Made by a program: the position numbers and the translations under genes
Assembly (NCBI RefSeq): GCF_003285015.1
Contig: NZ_QMFB01000003.1
Location: forward strand, 124,001 to 188,000
Direction of reading: 5' to 3'
Source: Paenibacillus contaminans
Lineage (GTDB): Bacteria > Bacillota > Bacilli > Paenibacillales > NBRC-103111
DNA length: 64,000 nt
The notes under the pieces: generated by a model
What the model was told of the DNA's origin: nothing
The model's database searches: none
The model's input: the letters and a program-made list of their open reading frames with translations, nothing else
Shown here: in pieces, positions 25,390-34,500 of the stretch
Numbering within the stretch: the stretch's first letter is position 1
Layout: every line of letters starts with the position of its first letter

Positions 25390-25860
25390 TCAGACAGATT
25401 TCCGATCCTCCCGCCGCGGAATATACCATTCCACTACACCTTCGGCTTCGAGCTCGGAAGTAAACATTTCAAATCTCGGCTTAGCCAGATCGATACCGTA
25501 ATACGCTTGATTTTCCTCGCTGCAAATACGTTCCCAGAAGCTTCCGATATGCTTCGTTTCGAACCTGAAAACCATATATTCGTCTGCCGGAATGGTGCAG
25601 CTGGTCATCCCTTCGGGAACATCATCGTTCTCCGTAACCTCAACTCCTACGAATGGGGCCAAACCGGCAGGAAGTATCGTTAAGCAAGGCTTATCGCTAA
25701 GTTTTTCGGGAATCTCGTGCATTCTGGACTTCAGCATAGGAAATAATTCGTTCTGATCTTCCAATCTCTTCCCCAGAAAACCGATGAGACGGATAGTTTC
25801 GATATATGTACTCCGAACCTGCAAGACTTCCCGAATATTCACGTTATCACGATCATTCAT
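25390..25860 (-). CDS. GyrI-like/effector-binding domain protein
   Basis: 156 residues from the ATG at 25860, preceded by GGGAGGTG. It looks like a stand-alone AraC-effector/GyrI-like domain. The features are an N-terminal EVLQVRSTYIETIRLIGFLGKR, central PAGLAPFVGVEVTEN, IPADEYMVFRFETKHIGSFWERI and a final VVEWYIPR. No DNA-binding domain is present. Such domains bind small hydrophobic compounds or act as enzyme inhibitors. The ligand cannot be inferred, and the gene is isolated. Confidence 0.75.
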   Translation of the reverse strand: MNDRDNVNIREVLQVRSTYIETIRLIGFLGKRLEDQNELFPMLKSRMHEIPEKLSDKPCLTILPAGLAPFVGVEVTENDDVPEGMTSCTIPADEYMVFRFETKHIGSFWERICSEENQAYYGIDLAKPRFEMFTSELEAEGVVEWYIPRREDRKSV

Positions 25861-25953
25861 GAAATCACCTCCCAATATTTTACATCGACAACCCCATTAT
25901 AGAAAGTACATTCCCTTCTGTAAACAGATAATATTGGCCGGTGAGAACCAAAG

Positions 25954-25983
25954 AAAAAACGCACCCCCTGTAAAGGGATGCGC
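25954..25983 (-). terminator. Intrinsic terminator of rlmN
   Basis: On the minus strand GCGCATCCCT and AGGGGGTGCG pair around a TTAC loop and are followed by TTTTTTC. It starts 17 bases after the rlmN stop. Confidence 0.8.
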
Positions 25984-25999
25984 TTCTTCTTCCATTTTT

Positions 26000-27088
26000 T
26001 TATCCGAGTGCGAGACTGCTGCGGCCGGCGTCATCTTTTTTGATTTGCTTGCTTCTTAACTGACCGCAGGCGGCATCGATATCGGTTCCATGCTCGAGGC
26101 GAACGCTGCAGTTGAAGCCATGCTTTTTGAGGGTATCGTAAAAGGCCAGAACGGACTCCTTCTCGCTTCTCTGATATTGGCTGTGTTCATCCACCGGATT
26201 GTACGGGATCAAATTGACGGTTGCGAGCTGCCGCCGTTCGCCGAGCAGTTCGATAAGCTCCAGCGCATGTTCCCTGCGGTCGTTTACATCCTTCAGCAAA
26301 ATATATTCGATCGTAATTCTCCGGTTCGTCCGTTCCAGATAATAATCGATGGCCTGCATCAGTTTGGCGATCGGAATCGCCTTGTTTATTTTCATGATGC
26401 GCGTCCTCAGCTCGTCGTTCGGCGCATGCAAGGAAATCGCCAGATTTACCTGGAGATCCGAATCGGCGAAATCGACGATTTTGCTGGCGAGACCGCTTGT
26501 CGATACGGTAATATGCCTGGCGCCGATGGCAAGCCCTTTATGATCCTTTACAACCCGTATAAAGTTCGCCATATTCGCATAATTATCGAAAGGCTCGCCG
26601 ATCCCCATCACCACAATGTGACTGACGCGTTCCTCTTTCCCCGCCCCGTCCAAATGAAACTGGACCTTCATGATCTGTTCCACGATCTCGCTTGCGGACA
26701 AATCGCGGCTCTTGGCCAAGAGACCGCTCGCGCAGAAGCTGCACCCGATGTTGCAGCCTACTTGCGTCGTGACGCAAACCGATAAACCGTATTTATGTCT
26801 CATCAGAACGGTTTCAATCAGATTGCCGTCATGCAGCCTGAACAAAAACTTGATCGTCCCGTCCGCGGATTCCTGCTTCAAATGCTCGTTTAACGTCTCC
26901 ATATCAAAATGATCCGTCAATACTTGCACGCACTCCGGATTAACGTCGATCATCTCCGAGAATGCCGTTACCCGTTTTCGATAAAGCCAATCCCACACTT
27001 GGGAGGCGCGAAATTTTTTATGGCCGCGTTCCATTAGCCAATCCGTCAGTTGTTCAAAAGTCAATCCGTAGATGGATTCCTTATTCAT
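26000..27088 (-). CDS. rlmN: Dual-specificity 23S rRNA (A2503-C2)/tRNA methyltransferase RlmN
   Basis: 362 residues, normal length. RlmN is a radical-SAM enzyme that methylates C2 of A2503 in 23S rRNA and A37 in some tRNAs. The [4Fe-4S]-binding CxxxCxxC is CNIGCSFC in [16 protein letters not shown], the SAM-interacting [14 protein letters not shown] follows, and the C-terminal catalytic Cys is in [25 protein letters not shown] precedes the ATG. It is transcribed alone. Confidence 0.97.
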   Translation of the reverse strand: MNKESIYGLTFEQLTDWLMERGHKKFRASQVWDWLYRKRVTAFSEMIDVNPECVQVLTDHFDMETLNEHLKQESADGTIKFLFRLHDGNLIETVLMRHKYGLSVCVTTQVGCNIGCSFCASGLLAKSRDLSASEIVEQIMKVQFHLDGAGKEERVSHIVVMGIGEPFDNYANMANFIRVVKDHKGLAIGARHITVSTSGLASKIVDFADSDLQVNLAISLHAPNDELRTRIMKINKAIPIAKLMQAIDYYLERTNRRITIEYILLKDVNDRREHALELIELLGERRQLATVNLIPYNPVDEHSQYQRSEKESVLAFYDTLKKHGFNCSVRLEHGTDIDAACGQLRSKQIKKDDAGRSSLALG

Positions 27089-27271
27089 GCTTTATCCTCA
27101 TTTCGATACTGTCCTGTTCTGTTTAACGCTTGTTCCGACTGCTTCCTATTGTTGCAAAAATTTATTATGAATACAAGTGGAGAAGCCAGCCACATTCCGA
27201 TGTCGGCCATGAACGAGACTCGGTTACGAGAAATCGATCAAGATGCTGCGAATATGCATGCTGCCGGGATT
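27089..27271. other. Spacer upstream of rlmN
   Basis: No firm gene. A 37-codon plus-strand frame (27167-27280, MNTSGEASHIPMSAMNE and on) runs into the repeat that follows and stops there, but it has no ribosome-binding site. Confidence 0.35.
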
Positions 27272-27366
27272 CAAGGTTAACCGGCTTCGCCGTTCTAAAC
27301 GCTTATGAAGAAAACGACTTCGTAATCATACGCAAAAGGACCGGCGCGTTTACCGGGAAATCGAAC
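27272..27366 (+). repeat. Dispersed intergenic repeat, full copy (copy B)
   Basis: 95 bases beginning CAAGGTTAACCGGCTTCGCC, continuing with AAGAAAACGACTTCGTAA, and ending GCGCGTTTACCGGGAAATCG. It is alignable end to end with 31638-31729 (about 80% identical by eye), and its two ends match 19698-19750. CGGCTTCGCCG near the start can form a small hairpin. It lies 11 bases from the terminator of the LTA-synthase-like gene. Confidence 0.8.
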
Positions 27367-27372
27367 AATTTG

Positions 27373-27406
27373 AAAAAGCCTCGCGGTCATTACCGAACCC
27401 GAGGCT
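27373..27406 (-). terminator. Intrinsic terminator of the LTA-synthase-like gene
   Basis: On the minus strand AGCCTCG and CGAGGCT pair around an inner GGT/ACC and are followed by TTTTT. Confidence 0.8.
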
Positions 27407-27416
27407 TCGTAATCAT

Positions 27417-29654
27417 CTAATATCGTTCCTCCGAAGACGGTCCCGTCAACTCGTCAAGCGGAATTTCGAGCACGTTGGACTCCGAAAGCGGTATATTTTT
27501 CGTATTGATTTGACGAACCTGGAAGGTCAAGCTGGACTTCTTGTTCGTCAACTCCAAGGGCACTTGAATTTCCAAAGTGTCAGAGCTTATGTTCGACGGC
27601 GCAAGCTGTACTCCGTTTACGATCGCGTAAACGCCGTCGAAAAAGTTTTTGCCTTTGATTTTCAGCACAAGCTGTTCGGAATCGGCTTCGTACATTTCCA
27701 CAGTCTCGATCCGAACGTCCGTGAACTCGCTGTTGAAGTCCGAGAGCGGGTACGCCGCGATCAAATCGAGCCCCGTAAGCTGCTGGACATATTGCTTGCC
27801 GAACAGCGTATCGTACTGCAGCTCCTGATAATGCTGCAGATCCTGCAGCAAGGAATCCGGCGGGGAAGCGGACAGCTGCTGATCGGCATCCACGACCAAA
27901 CCTTTGAGCAGCCCGGGCAATTTCCCGTACAGCTGATAATCGAATGCGAAAATAGGCGGCATCTCCATCTTCAGCTCGTTTAGAACGTAAGAGCCGAGGA
28001 ACGAGCTGCTTATAAGAGGAACGTTTTTCTTTTCCTGCCCGAAGTTTGACCAGACGACCAGCGGCGTGCTGTGCATCTTTTTGGTTTCTTCAAGCGACCA
28101 CTCCGCGGAATTCCCTGAGCTGACGAAGCCCGCTTGCCGGTATACGTCATAATCATAGCCAAGCATCGGCAGATGATCCCCGTAAAAGACGATCATCGTC
28201 GGCTCCTCCGAAGCCGAATAGTGATCGATCAGCATCTTCAGACTCGCATCCGCGTCGCGGGCGCCTTGGACATACGTCTCCAATTCATCGCGGGCCGCAT
28301 CCGTCAAGTTACCCTCTACTTTAATCGGCTTTCCGCTATAGCGCCACGTCTCGTAAGGACCGTGGTTTTGCATCGTTACGGCATAAATGAACATCGGCTG
28401 CTCCGATTGCTGCACCTGACTGATGATCGCGCGAGAAACCTCGTCATCCGCAATAAAACCGCCTTTGTATTCCGGACTCGTGAAAAACTCTTTGCTCATA
28501 AAGCTTTGGAACCCGAGCTGTTTGTACACGGTATTCCGGTTCCAGAACCATCCTTCATAGGAATGGATCGCCATGCTCTTATAGCCTTGCGTACCGAAAA
28601 AACCCGCGAGGCTCGGCGTCGGCCGGCTTATATATTGCTGGTACGGCATCGAGCCGGAAGGCAGATTGCTCATGGAGTTTCCCGTCAGCACCTCGAATTC
28701 CACATTGCTGGTGCCTCCTCCGAACTGTGGCGACAACATGTAACCTGCCGTGGCGGTTTTCTGAAGCGCGTGTACGGTCGGCAATGGATCTTCGCTGAAC
28801 GTGACTCCGGGCAATAAAGTAGGATCCCAGAACGACTCGTTCATGACGAAAATGACGTTCGGCTTCTCTCCGCTCGGATAAGAAGTCACTGCCGCCAAAG
28901 CTTCGACTTCCGGCTTGGCGATCAAATCGGCCGCGATTTCTTCCATGCGGGTTTGGCTATAGCCTTCCGGCTTCGGCACGATCGCATTTTTGACGTTCAT
29001 GGCGAATGCAAGCGTAACCCCGTTCAGCTCGTAATTTTGCGATTGGTTCCAGTTGATATCCTGAATACCCATACGCGCTTGCAGGTTCCCGGTCAACGCC
29101 GGCTTATAGGAAAGCGAGAACAGCATAAAACAAGCGAATAATCCAATCAGCGCCCTATGCGAAAGCGGCAGCGAAAGCTTCGGTAAAATGAGCCGTGCGG
29201 CAAGACAAGCTAACGAGACCAGAACGACTGCGCCAAGCCGCATGTAAGCCGACGTTTGCGCGACGAGCGGTATGATGTTCATCCCCTCTTTTTTGAGGAG
29301 GATGTCCCACGGCATAAACGGTTCGCCGATCAGCTTGATCTTATAATAACTGACCAGCGATGCGACAAGCAGCAGCAAGGAGGCCACGGAAACGCTGATC
29401 ATCAGGGAACCCAGCAGACAATAGATCAGGAGCAGAATAAAGAAATCCAAGATGACATTCAAATAAAAAGACGACGGGTTTGCCGAAGCCCAGTTGAACA
29501 CATTCGTGAACGAGCCTCTTTGTATGAACTCTACGCCGACTGCAAGAGCGAACGCTGCTGCGCTCAAAATCCCGAATGCTGCCAAATACGTTCTGGGCCG
29601 GCTATTCGAGAGCAAAGCGGACAACCGGCCTTGTATCGCTTTTCTACTCAGCAT
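27417..29654 (-). CDS. LTA synthase-family membrane sulfatase-like protein
   Basis: 745 residues. About five N-terminal transmembrane helices (to about 185) are followed by an extracellular sulfatase-fold domain (about 260-570) with metal-site motifs NVIFVMNESFWDP, GGTSNVEFEVLTG (catalytic Thr region), AIHSYEGWFWNRN and FYGDHLPM. A beta-rich C-terminal domain occupies about 640-745. LtaS enzymes polymerise glycerol-phosphate from phosphatidylglycerol. Paralogues with extra domains may instead transfer phosphoglycerol to other glycans. GGAGG lies 13 bases before the ATG. An out-of-frame ATG directly after the Shine-Dalgarno would give a 7-codon leader (MKNKYAE) overlapping the start. Confidence 0.88.
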   Translation of the reverse strand: MLSRKAIQGRLSALLSNSRPRTYLAAFGILSAAAFALAVGVEFIQRGSFTNVFNWASANPSSFYLNVILDFFILLLIYCLLGSLMISVSVASLLLLVASLVSYYKIKLIGEPFMPWDILLKKEGMNIIPLVAQTSAYMRLGAVVLVSLACLAARLILPKLSLPLSHRALIGLFACFMLFSLSYKPALTGNLQARMGIQDINWNQSQNYELNGVTLAFAMNVKNAIVPKPEGYSQTRMEEIAADLIAKPEVEALAAVTSYPSGEKPNVIFVMNESFWDPTLLPGVTFSEDPLPTVHALQKTATAGYMLSPQFGGGTSNVEFEVLTGNSMSNLPSGSMPYQQYISRPTPSLAGFFGTQGYKSMAIHSYEGWFWNRNTVYKQLGFQSFMSKEFFTSPEYKGGFIADDEVSRAIISQVQQSEQPMFIYAVTMQNHGPYETWRYSGKPIKVEGNLTDAARDELETYVQGARDADASLKMLIDHYSASEEPTMIVFYGDHLPMLGYDYDVYRQAGFVSSGNSAEWSLEETKKMHSTPLVVWSNFGQEKKNVPLISSSFLGSYVLNELKMEMPPIFAFDYQLYGKLPGLLKGLVVDADQQLSASPPDSLLQDLQHYQELQYDTLFGKQYVQQLTGLDLIAAYPLSDFNSEFTDVRIETVEMYEADSEQLVLKIKGKNFFDGVYAIVNGVQLAPSNISSDTLEIQVPLELTNKKSSLTFQVRQINTKNIPLSESNVLEIPLDELTGPSSEERY

Positions 29655-29887
29655 ATTTGTTTTTCATCCTCCAATCCAACCAATTTACAAATATTTAATA
29701 AAATTATAAAAAGCAAAGCTTAATTTCAGCTTAGAAAACGGCATTTTTACACATATATTTACATTTTTTCTAGTAAAACTCACATTCTTTATTCCAAAGC
29801 TAGAGCAATTGTCTGACGGCTTCTTTTAAAGCGGTGATGCCTCATGCCTGAAGCGGCTTCCAAACTGAGGGTTCGGTATGCAAAAAG
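29655..29887. other. AT-rich spacer upstream of the LTA-synthase-like gene
   Basis: Very AT-rich between 29690 and 29800, with TATAAT on the minus strand near 29703-29708, likely carrying the promoter. No gene seen. Confidence 0.4.
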
Positions 29888-29921
29888 AAAAGCCGAACGA
29901 GGTAATTGCCCTCATTCGGCT
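29888..29921 (-). terminator. Intrinsic terminator of the DUF3817 gene
   Basis: On the minus strand AGCCGAATGAGG and CCTCGTTCGGCT pair (one G-T pair) and are followed by TTTCTTTTT. Confidence 0.85.
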
Positions 29922-29977
29922 GGTGACCTGAAAACTCCGCGCGTTAGTTAGTGGCCATGCGGCTTAGCAGAGAAGCT

Positions 29978-30268
29978 CTACTGCTCTCTGCGCAATCTTA
30001 CTTCCAGGACGAAAGATGCAAACGGGATAAATGCCGCTACGAACGCAACCAGCACTTTCAGTAAAGACCAGCGCCGCGTTATCCACACGACAAGGAGCGC
30101 CGCGATATACAGCGTGAACAAAACGCCGTGCGCCATGCCGACTAATTGGACATAAACAGGCATATCGGCCCAATATTTAAGAGGCATTGCGATAAACAGA
30201 AGCACCAAAAAAGATATACCTTCAATAAATGCAATACCGCGAAACCAACCTACGCTCGATTTCAACAT
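29978..30268 (-). CDS. DUF3817 family membrane protein
   Basis: 96 residues with three hydrophobic helices. The family pattern is visible as GWFRGIAFIEGISFLVLL, AMPLKYWADMP, VQLVGMAHGVLFTLYI and a final PFASFVLEVRLRRE. DUF3817 proteins are small integral membrane proteins of unknown function, sometimes fused to or near transporters. GAGGAG precedes the ATG. It is transcribed alone, with its own terminator. Confidence 0.9.
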   Translation of the reverse strand: MLKSSVGWFRGIAFIEGISFLVLLFIAMPLKYWADMPVYVQLVGMAHGVLFTLYIAALLVVWITRRWSLLKVLVAFVAAFIPFASFVLEVRLRREQ

Positions 30269-30424
30269 GCCTGCTGTCTCCTCGCTATATAGTCATACGT
30301 AACTATTTCTATTATAACGAGATTCGCTGCGAATCATAGAGAGACGGCCACTGTTCACCAATTTGTAATTTCTCTTGTTGTGCGGCCCCCTTCCCCGTTT
30401 GTCTGAAAACACAACAAACGGACG

Positions 30425-30460
30425 AAGCCCCCGCTCTGCGTTTAGGCATAGCGGGGGCTT
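30425..30460 (-). terminator. Intrinsic terminator of the copper-amine-oxidase-N protein gene
   Basis: AAGCCCCCGCT and AGCGGGGGCTT form an 11-bp perfect stem with a 14-base loop, 17 bases after the stop codon. The T tract on the minus strand is poor (CGTCCGTTTG). Confidence 0.7.
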
Positions 30461-30476
30461 GCGGCTTCATTCCACT

Positions 30477-31520
30477 TTATTCGGCAGGTACGTCTTCGAG
30501 GACGATCTTCCATGCCGTTCCGATCGGAGGCAGGCTCTTCGTCAGCATAGTATTATAAAAGCCGATCACTTTCGCGCCTTTAACGAGCTTGCTTTTATCT
30601 GCCGGCTCGCCGTTCTCATGCGTGATCAGAGTGGTGTCTGCAAGGCGCAGCACAACTTCGTCCGGCGACGTCTCGGTTAAACCTTCGCCTTTAATGACAA
30701 GGCTGATTTCTCCGTTCGTTCCGGTGCGAACGTCTTCGATTGCTCCGGCTGTGCCGATCAGCTCTTTCTGATCCGTGCCGTCCAATACCGTAATTTTATA
30801 GGTCGGCGTTTGCGGCGGCAGGCTCATCGTCATGGCCAGCGAATGCTCGGCTTGGACAGCCATCCCCGGCTTCAAATCCGACAACTTCAGCTTCTTGCCG
30901 TCGGCCGTCTCGATGACGGTATCCTTGCCTACATTAAGAACAAGACCGTCCGTATTGATGCCGTTAATATGTACGGAGCTAAATTTGTCCGAGCTGTAAA
31001 CCGAAGTAACGACACCTTTGGTCGTCATCGTTTTTACCTGCTCCGACATTGTGATCGATACCGAATTGCCTGCGGTCAAAATCGTACCGTGCAGCACTTC
31101 TCCGATGAAGGAAACGGGCACATACATTTTATTGTCCAGCAAAACCGGGGCGATGCCGAGCGATTTCTCCATTTTATTGACAGCATACCGGTCTACGCCG
31201 GTTTTGACCGTTGTAAACAAATTGCCTTTGTTCAGCTCGACGGACAAATCCTCTTGCTTCCAAGTAAGCGTAAAGCCGAGCGCTTCCGTAACGGCGCGGA
31301 GCGGAAGCATCATTTCCTTCTCGTCCCCGTTCTGATAGCCGCTCTCCGCAATCGGAACGCCGTTTACCTTAATCTCCATCTTCTGTTTGACGGATGCGGC
31401 CGTCGTTTGCACGTACCCATCCTTAGCCGGCGGACTGTCCGTCGAAGCGTAAGCCGCTCCGCTCGTCATCGTCATCGTCGCTACCAATACCGCCAAGCTT
31501 TTTTTCATTCCGCTGTTCAT
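30477..31520 (-). CDS. Secreted copper-amine-oxidase-N domain protein
   Basis: 347 residues from the ATG at 31520 (GGAAGG upstream). A signal peptide (MKKSLAVLVATMTMTSGAA, cut near YAS) is followed by a copper amine oxidase N-like domain at about 45-165 (MMLPLRAVTEALGFTLTW, KMYVPVSFIGEVL). Residues 170-345 are beta-rich with an OB-like repeat arrangement (VVTSVYSSDKFSSVHINGI, KVIGFYNTMLTKSLPP). Despite the name, these domains in Paenibacillus are not oxidases; they are surface-protein modules. Function unknown. Confidence 0.85.
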   Translation of the reverse strand: MNSGMKKSLAVLVATMTMTSGAAYASTDSPPAKDGYVQTTAASVKQKMEIKVNGVPIAESGYQNGDEKEMMLPLRAVTEALGFTLTWKQEDLSVELNKGNLFTTVKTGVDRYAVNKMEKSLGIAPVLLDNKMYVPVSFIGEVLHGTILTAGNSVSITMSEQVKTMTTKGVVTSVYSSDKFSSVHINGINTDGLVLNVGKDTVIETADGKKLKLSDLKPGMAVQAEHSLAMTMSLPPQTPTYKITVLDGTDQKELIGTAGAIEDVRTGTNGEISLVIKGEGLTETSPDEVVLRLADTTLITHENGEPADKSKLVKGAKVIGFYNTMLTKSLPPIGTAWKIVLEDVPAE

Positions 31521-31637
31521 TGCAATCCTTCCTTTCATGTCTTGTCGTGATGTATTGTTTATTGCCGCTTACAAATAGTTAGACGAGGCTTGTTCCTTTT
31601 TTGTTGCAAAAATCTTTCCTCGCCGGTTAGCGTTCAG
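31521..31637. other. Spacer upstream of the copper-amine-oxidase-N protein gene
   Basis: No gene. With the repeat and the terminator that follow it, it makes a 330-base gap between two minus-strand genes. Confidence 0.4.
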
Positions 31638-31729
31638 CAAAGATAATAGGTTTCGCCGTCTACGCTTTCGAAGAAATCGACTTCGTAAGCATGTGTTAAA
31701 GGACCGCCGCGTTTACCGGGAAATCGAAC
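31638..31729 (+). repeat. Dispersed intergenic repeat, full copy (copy C)
   Basis: Starts CAAAGATAATAGGTTTCGCC, with AAGAAATCGACTTCGTAAGC in the middle, and ends CGCGTTTACCGGGAAATCG. The last 21 bases are identical to copy B. It lies 27 bases from the terminator of the unknown 370-aa protein gene. Confidence 0.8.
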
Positions 31730-31749
31730 AAACAGCGGAGAGATACGTA

Positions 31750-31793
31750 AAAAAAGAGCCTGCCCGCGAGCAAACAGCTCGACGAATAGGCTC
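31750..31793 (-). terminator. Intrinsic terminator of the 370-aa protein gene
   Basis: On the minus strand GAGCCTATTCGTCGAGC pairs imperfectly with GCTCGCGGGCAGGCTC and is followed by seven T. Confidence 0.85.
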
Positions 31794-31850
31794 TCCTTCT
31801 TGCCAGTAAAATATTCCAATCCTAATGACTATGGATATCGCCGCTCCCGC

Positions 31851-32963
31851 TTAATACCGCACGTGCAAATGCGGCGTTTCAATCGTCTCGCCGCTGTGGT
31901 AGGCACGCATGAACGCATCGAGTCCTCCGGTTGTTAGCAGCGAGCGCTCGACAGGAAACGGCGGACGGCCGGTGTGAATGAATTTTTCGATCTCGAGATT
32001 AAGCCTGCCGAAATGGCTGTACGGCTTTCCGCCTTGCAGGAAAAACTCCACGCAGATCGGTTCCTCATTCTCCAGTACCTGGTAGCAAGAAGCGAACGTT
32101 TGCATTTCTTTGTTATTGGCCCAATCGCAGTAAAGAATGCCGGATTGCAAGCCGTCGACATACTCGAGCTCGATAAACACCGGTTCCTTCAGCTCGTACG
32201 GGAACGTTTCTACATTGCAAAGATTAACGAAGAGGCCGCATGCGCGGTACATGTATCCCCAGTCTTCAGAGAACAGGCGCGTAATCGCTTCCTCGTTCTT
32301 GTAGACGCGGACCGAGCGAATGCCGCTTTCTCCGCAAGCGCGCTGTTCGGCTACCGATTGGAGCATTTCCAGCGTATGGTACACATAGCGTTCCAGCGAG
32401 CCGTACGAAAAACCGAACATTTTGTGCAGCGGCGCCCCATTCGGGAACGGCCGCTCGACCGGCTGCTTCCGGCCAAAAGGCACGACCGAGCTGGACATGA
32501 ACGGGATATTATGCTTTTTGATTTGCTCGTACATCCATTCGATGTCCTCTTGCACGACGGCAAACCCTTTATCCGTATATACGGGAACGATCCGGTCGAA
32601 TTCGAGCATCACATTCAGGCATTCCTCGAAAAAGATGCGGCGCGGATAAAGCTCCTGTCCGATTTCGTTGAACGGGTAAACGCCGTGTTCGCCGATCAGA
32701 ATGATTCCGTCCAGCGCAAAAGTATCTCCGCCTTCCAGCAGCGCTTCGCGAATCGAACCGTATATCGGGAATCCGTGCTTGGCAGACAAGTCGCGGCTCA
32801 TGTCGGTTTCAGGGAAATGATCGAGATACATCGAAACGATATCGAGCGTCGAGCTGTACTGGCGGCCGTCCAGCCCGAATCCTTCCAGCATTTTCGTAAT
32901 AATAACGTCTGCGTGCGAAATGTCCCAATACTCCGAAATAATGGCAGCTACTCTTTTTTTCAT
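31851..32963 (-). CDS. Uncharacterised 370-residue protein of the carbohydrate locus
   Basis: Not recognised with confidence. The first 120 residues look like an alternating alpha/beta (Rossmann-like) fold: RVAAIISEYWDISHADVII, then GFPIYGSIREALLEGG, DGIILIGEHGVYPFNEIGQ and PRRIFFEECLNVM. The remainder is mixed, with GFSYGSLERYVYHTLEMLQS and a His-rich end (ETPHLHVRY). There is no signal peptide, so it is cytoplasmic. Layout recalls Gfo/Idh/MocA-type oxidoreductases or sugar-processing proteins, but the glycine motif is absent. It follows the SelA-like gene by 135 bases and probably shares its transcript. GGGAG precedes the ATG. Confidence 0.6.
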   Translation of the reverse strand: MKKRVAAIISEYWDISHADVIITKMLEGFGLDGRQYSSTLDIVSMYLDHFPETDMSRDLSAKHGFPIYGSIREALLEGGDTFALDGIILIGEHGVYPFNEIGQELYPRRIFFEECLNVMLEFDRIVPVYTDKGFAVVQEDIEWMYEQIKKHNIPFMSSSVVPFGRKQPVERPFPNGAPLHKMFGFSYGSLERYVYHTLEMLQSVAEQRACGESGIRSVRVYKNEEAITRLFSEDWGYMYRACGLFVNLCNVETFPYELKEPVFIELEYVDGLQSGILYCDWANNKEMQTFASCYQVLENEEPICVEFFLQGGKPYSHFGRLNLEIEKFIHTGRPPFPVERSLLTTGGLDAFMRAYHSGETIETPHLHVRY

Positions 32964-33098
32964 AGGATAAATGCTCCCTTCCGATTATCGTTCAGCAGGA
33001 TCTGATCAGGTCAAACAGATGAACATGCAGCGGTCGAACACAAGCTTTCGATGTCGTTCACGAATCGACTGATGCAGCTGCATTTTTCGCTTTCGCCA

Positions 33099-34214
33099 CT
33101 ACGCTTCGCTTGCGAGTATTTCCTGCATTCGGCTAACCACTATCGCCGCCTCGTCTTCGCGCAAATGCAACGGATTGATCACGACATATCGCTTATCCCA
33201 CGGCAGCGCAACGAGGATGCTCGGATCCCCCGAACGCAAAATAGTCGCAAGCTTCTCGGGACTGAACCGCGTGCGGCTCAAATCGACCTTGACGAGCGGA
33301 TAGTCTTGCCCGGTCGGCCCCGGGTAGGCCCGTTCCGCGTCGTAGCCCGCCGACTGCAAGCCGCTGCAGATCGAGCTTACAAGCGCCTCATGGCGGTTCT
33401 TCACCGCAGCATGATCAAGGCCGACATATCGCTCGACGGCAGCCAGCAGTCCGGTCATTTCCTCCTTGCCGACCTTCATCGGCCGCCCGATCGAGATTCG
33501 GGCGCCGACATGAAGCCGGCACGCCGCAATAAGCGCCTCCCGGCCGACGATGAAACCGGAGCTTTGCGGACCGCAAAGCGTTTTGCCGCCGGAGAAAATG
33601 ACGAGGCTTGCGCCTGCCTGCGTGAGGCGCCACAGATTGTCAACAGGCGGGAGCTGTGCAGCCGCATCGACGACGACCGGGACGCCGCGCGCATCCGCGA
33701 TGCGGATGACTTCCTCCAGCGGCAAAGCGCCGCGGCTGTATTGCGTCGACGTGAAATACATCACGCATGCCGTCCGCTCGCCGATCGCCGATTCCAGCTG
33801 CCAGGCGAACGTCGATTCGACGTCGCCGATTTCGACAAGCTTGGCGCCTGTTTGCGTAATCGCCATATCGAAGCCGTTTCGCTGACATCGGTGAATGACG
33901 ACCTCGTTCTTCAGGCAGCCCGGGAACGGCAAGCTTCGTACAAGCGACTCGTCCGTTCCGGTCATGCACGCCGCGGTCGCTACCGCCAAACCTGCCGCCG
34001 CTCCGTTCGTCACGACAGCGGCTTCATTTCGTGTCAGCTCGGCAATGCGAGCGCTTACGCGAAGCTGAAGCTCGTCTAGCGGCACGAAATGCCGGCTCGC
34101 TTGAGCCATCGCCTCTACGACCTCGGCCGGCATACGCGAGCCGCCGATCATCGTATACGAATCGGCCGCGTTAATGACCGTCTTCACGCCAAGCTTCGCA
34201 TAAAAATCCGTCAT
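33099..34214 (-). CDS. SelA-like PLP-dependent enzyme (aminotransferase fold I)
   Basis: 371 residues from the ATG at 34214 (GCGAGGTG upstream). It resembles SelA and D-glucosaminate-6-phosphate ammonia-lyase/YhfS-type enzymes: GVKTVINAADSYTMIGGSRMP at the start, TNGAAAGLAVATAACMTG, VVVDAAAQLPPVDN with the PLP-pairing Asp, and the Schiff-base Lys in FSGGKTLCGPQSSG. True SelA uses seryl-tRNA and is longer, so a small-molecule lyase or ammonia-lyase acting on an amino-sugar acid is more likely. It heads the short operon with the unknown 370-aa protein. Confidence 0.8.
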   Translation of the reverse strand: MTDFYAKLGVKTVINAADSYTMIGGSRMPAEVVEAMAQASRHFVPLDELQLRVSARIAELTRNEAAVVTNGAAAGLAVATAACMTGTDESLVRSLPFPGCLKNEVVIHRCQRNGFDMAITQTGAKLVEIGDVESTFAWQLESAIGERTACVMYFTSTQYSRGALPLEEVIRIADARGVPVVVDAAAQLPPVDNLWRLTQAGASLVIFSGGKTLCGPQSSGFIVGREALIAACRLHVGARISIGRPMKVGKEEMTGLLAAVERYVGLDHAAVKNRHEALVSSICSGLQSAGYDAERAYPGPTGQDYPLVKVDLSRTRFSPEKLATILRSGDPSILVALPWDKRYVVINPLHLREDEAAIVVSRMQEILASEA

Positions 34215-34285
34215 GGCAGCACCTCGCCCAGCCAATATTTTGCAGGAACCCCCTGCTTCGTTTTCACTTCTTCGTATTCACCTCG

Positions 34286-34313
34286 ATTATATACTATATA
34301 GAATATTTGTCAC
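34286..34313 (-). promoter_or_regulatory. Sigma-A-type promoter of the SelA-like operon
   Basis: On the minus strand GTGACA (-35) and TATAAT (-10) are separated by 16 bases. The promoter lies about 72 bases before the start codon, in the 286-base spacer divergent from the AraC gene. Confidence 0.65.
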
Positions 34314-34500
34314 ACTAAAAATATTGAAAAAACGAATATTTTTTCACGTATATGAATCCTCTTATTTATGAGACATCATTTAGCCCGCTCGATTCGCGAT
34401 TATTTCCTCCATCATGCATGTCCGATATGATAAACTGAAGTTGTAAAATGACATATTTAATGGGATTCTTACAGCCACTACTTGATTGGAGGCTTATTCC

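Noticed and set aside
31974-34079. Two plus-strand frames of about 340 codons
   Set aside because: They are antisense to the 370-aa protein and SelA-like genes, without ribosome-binding sites or recognisable domains.
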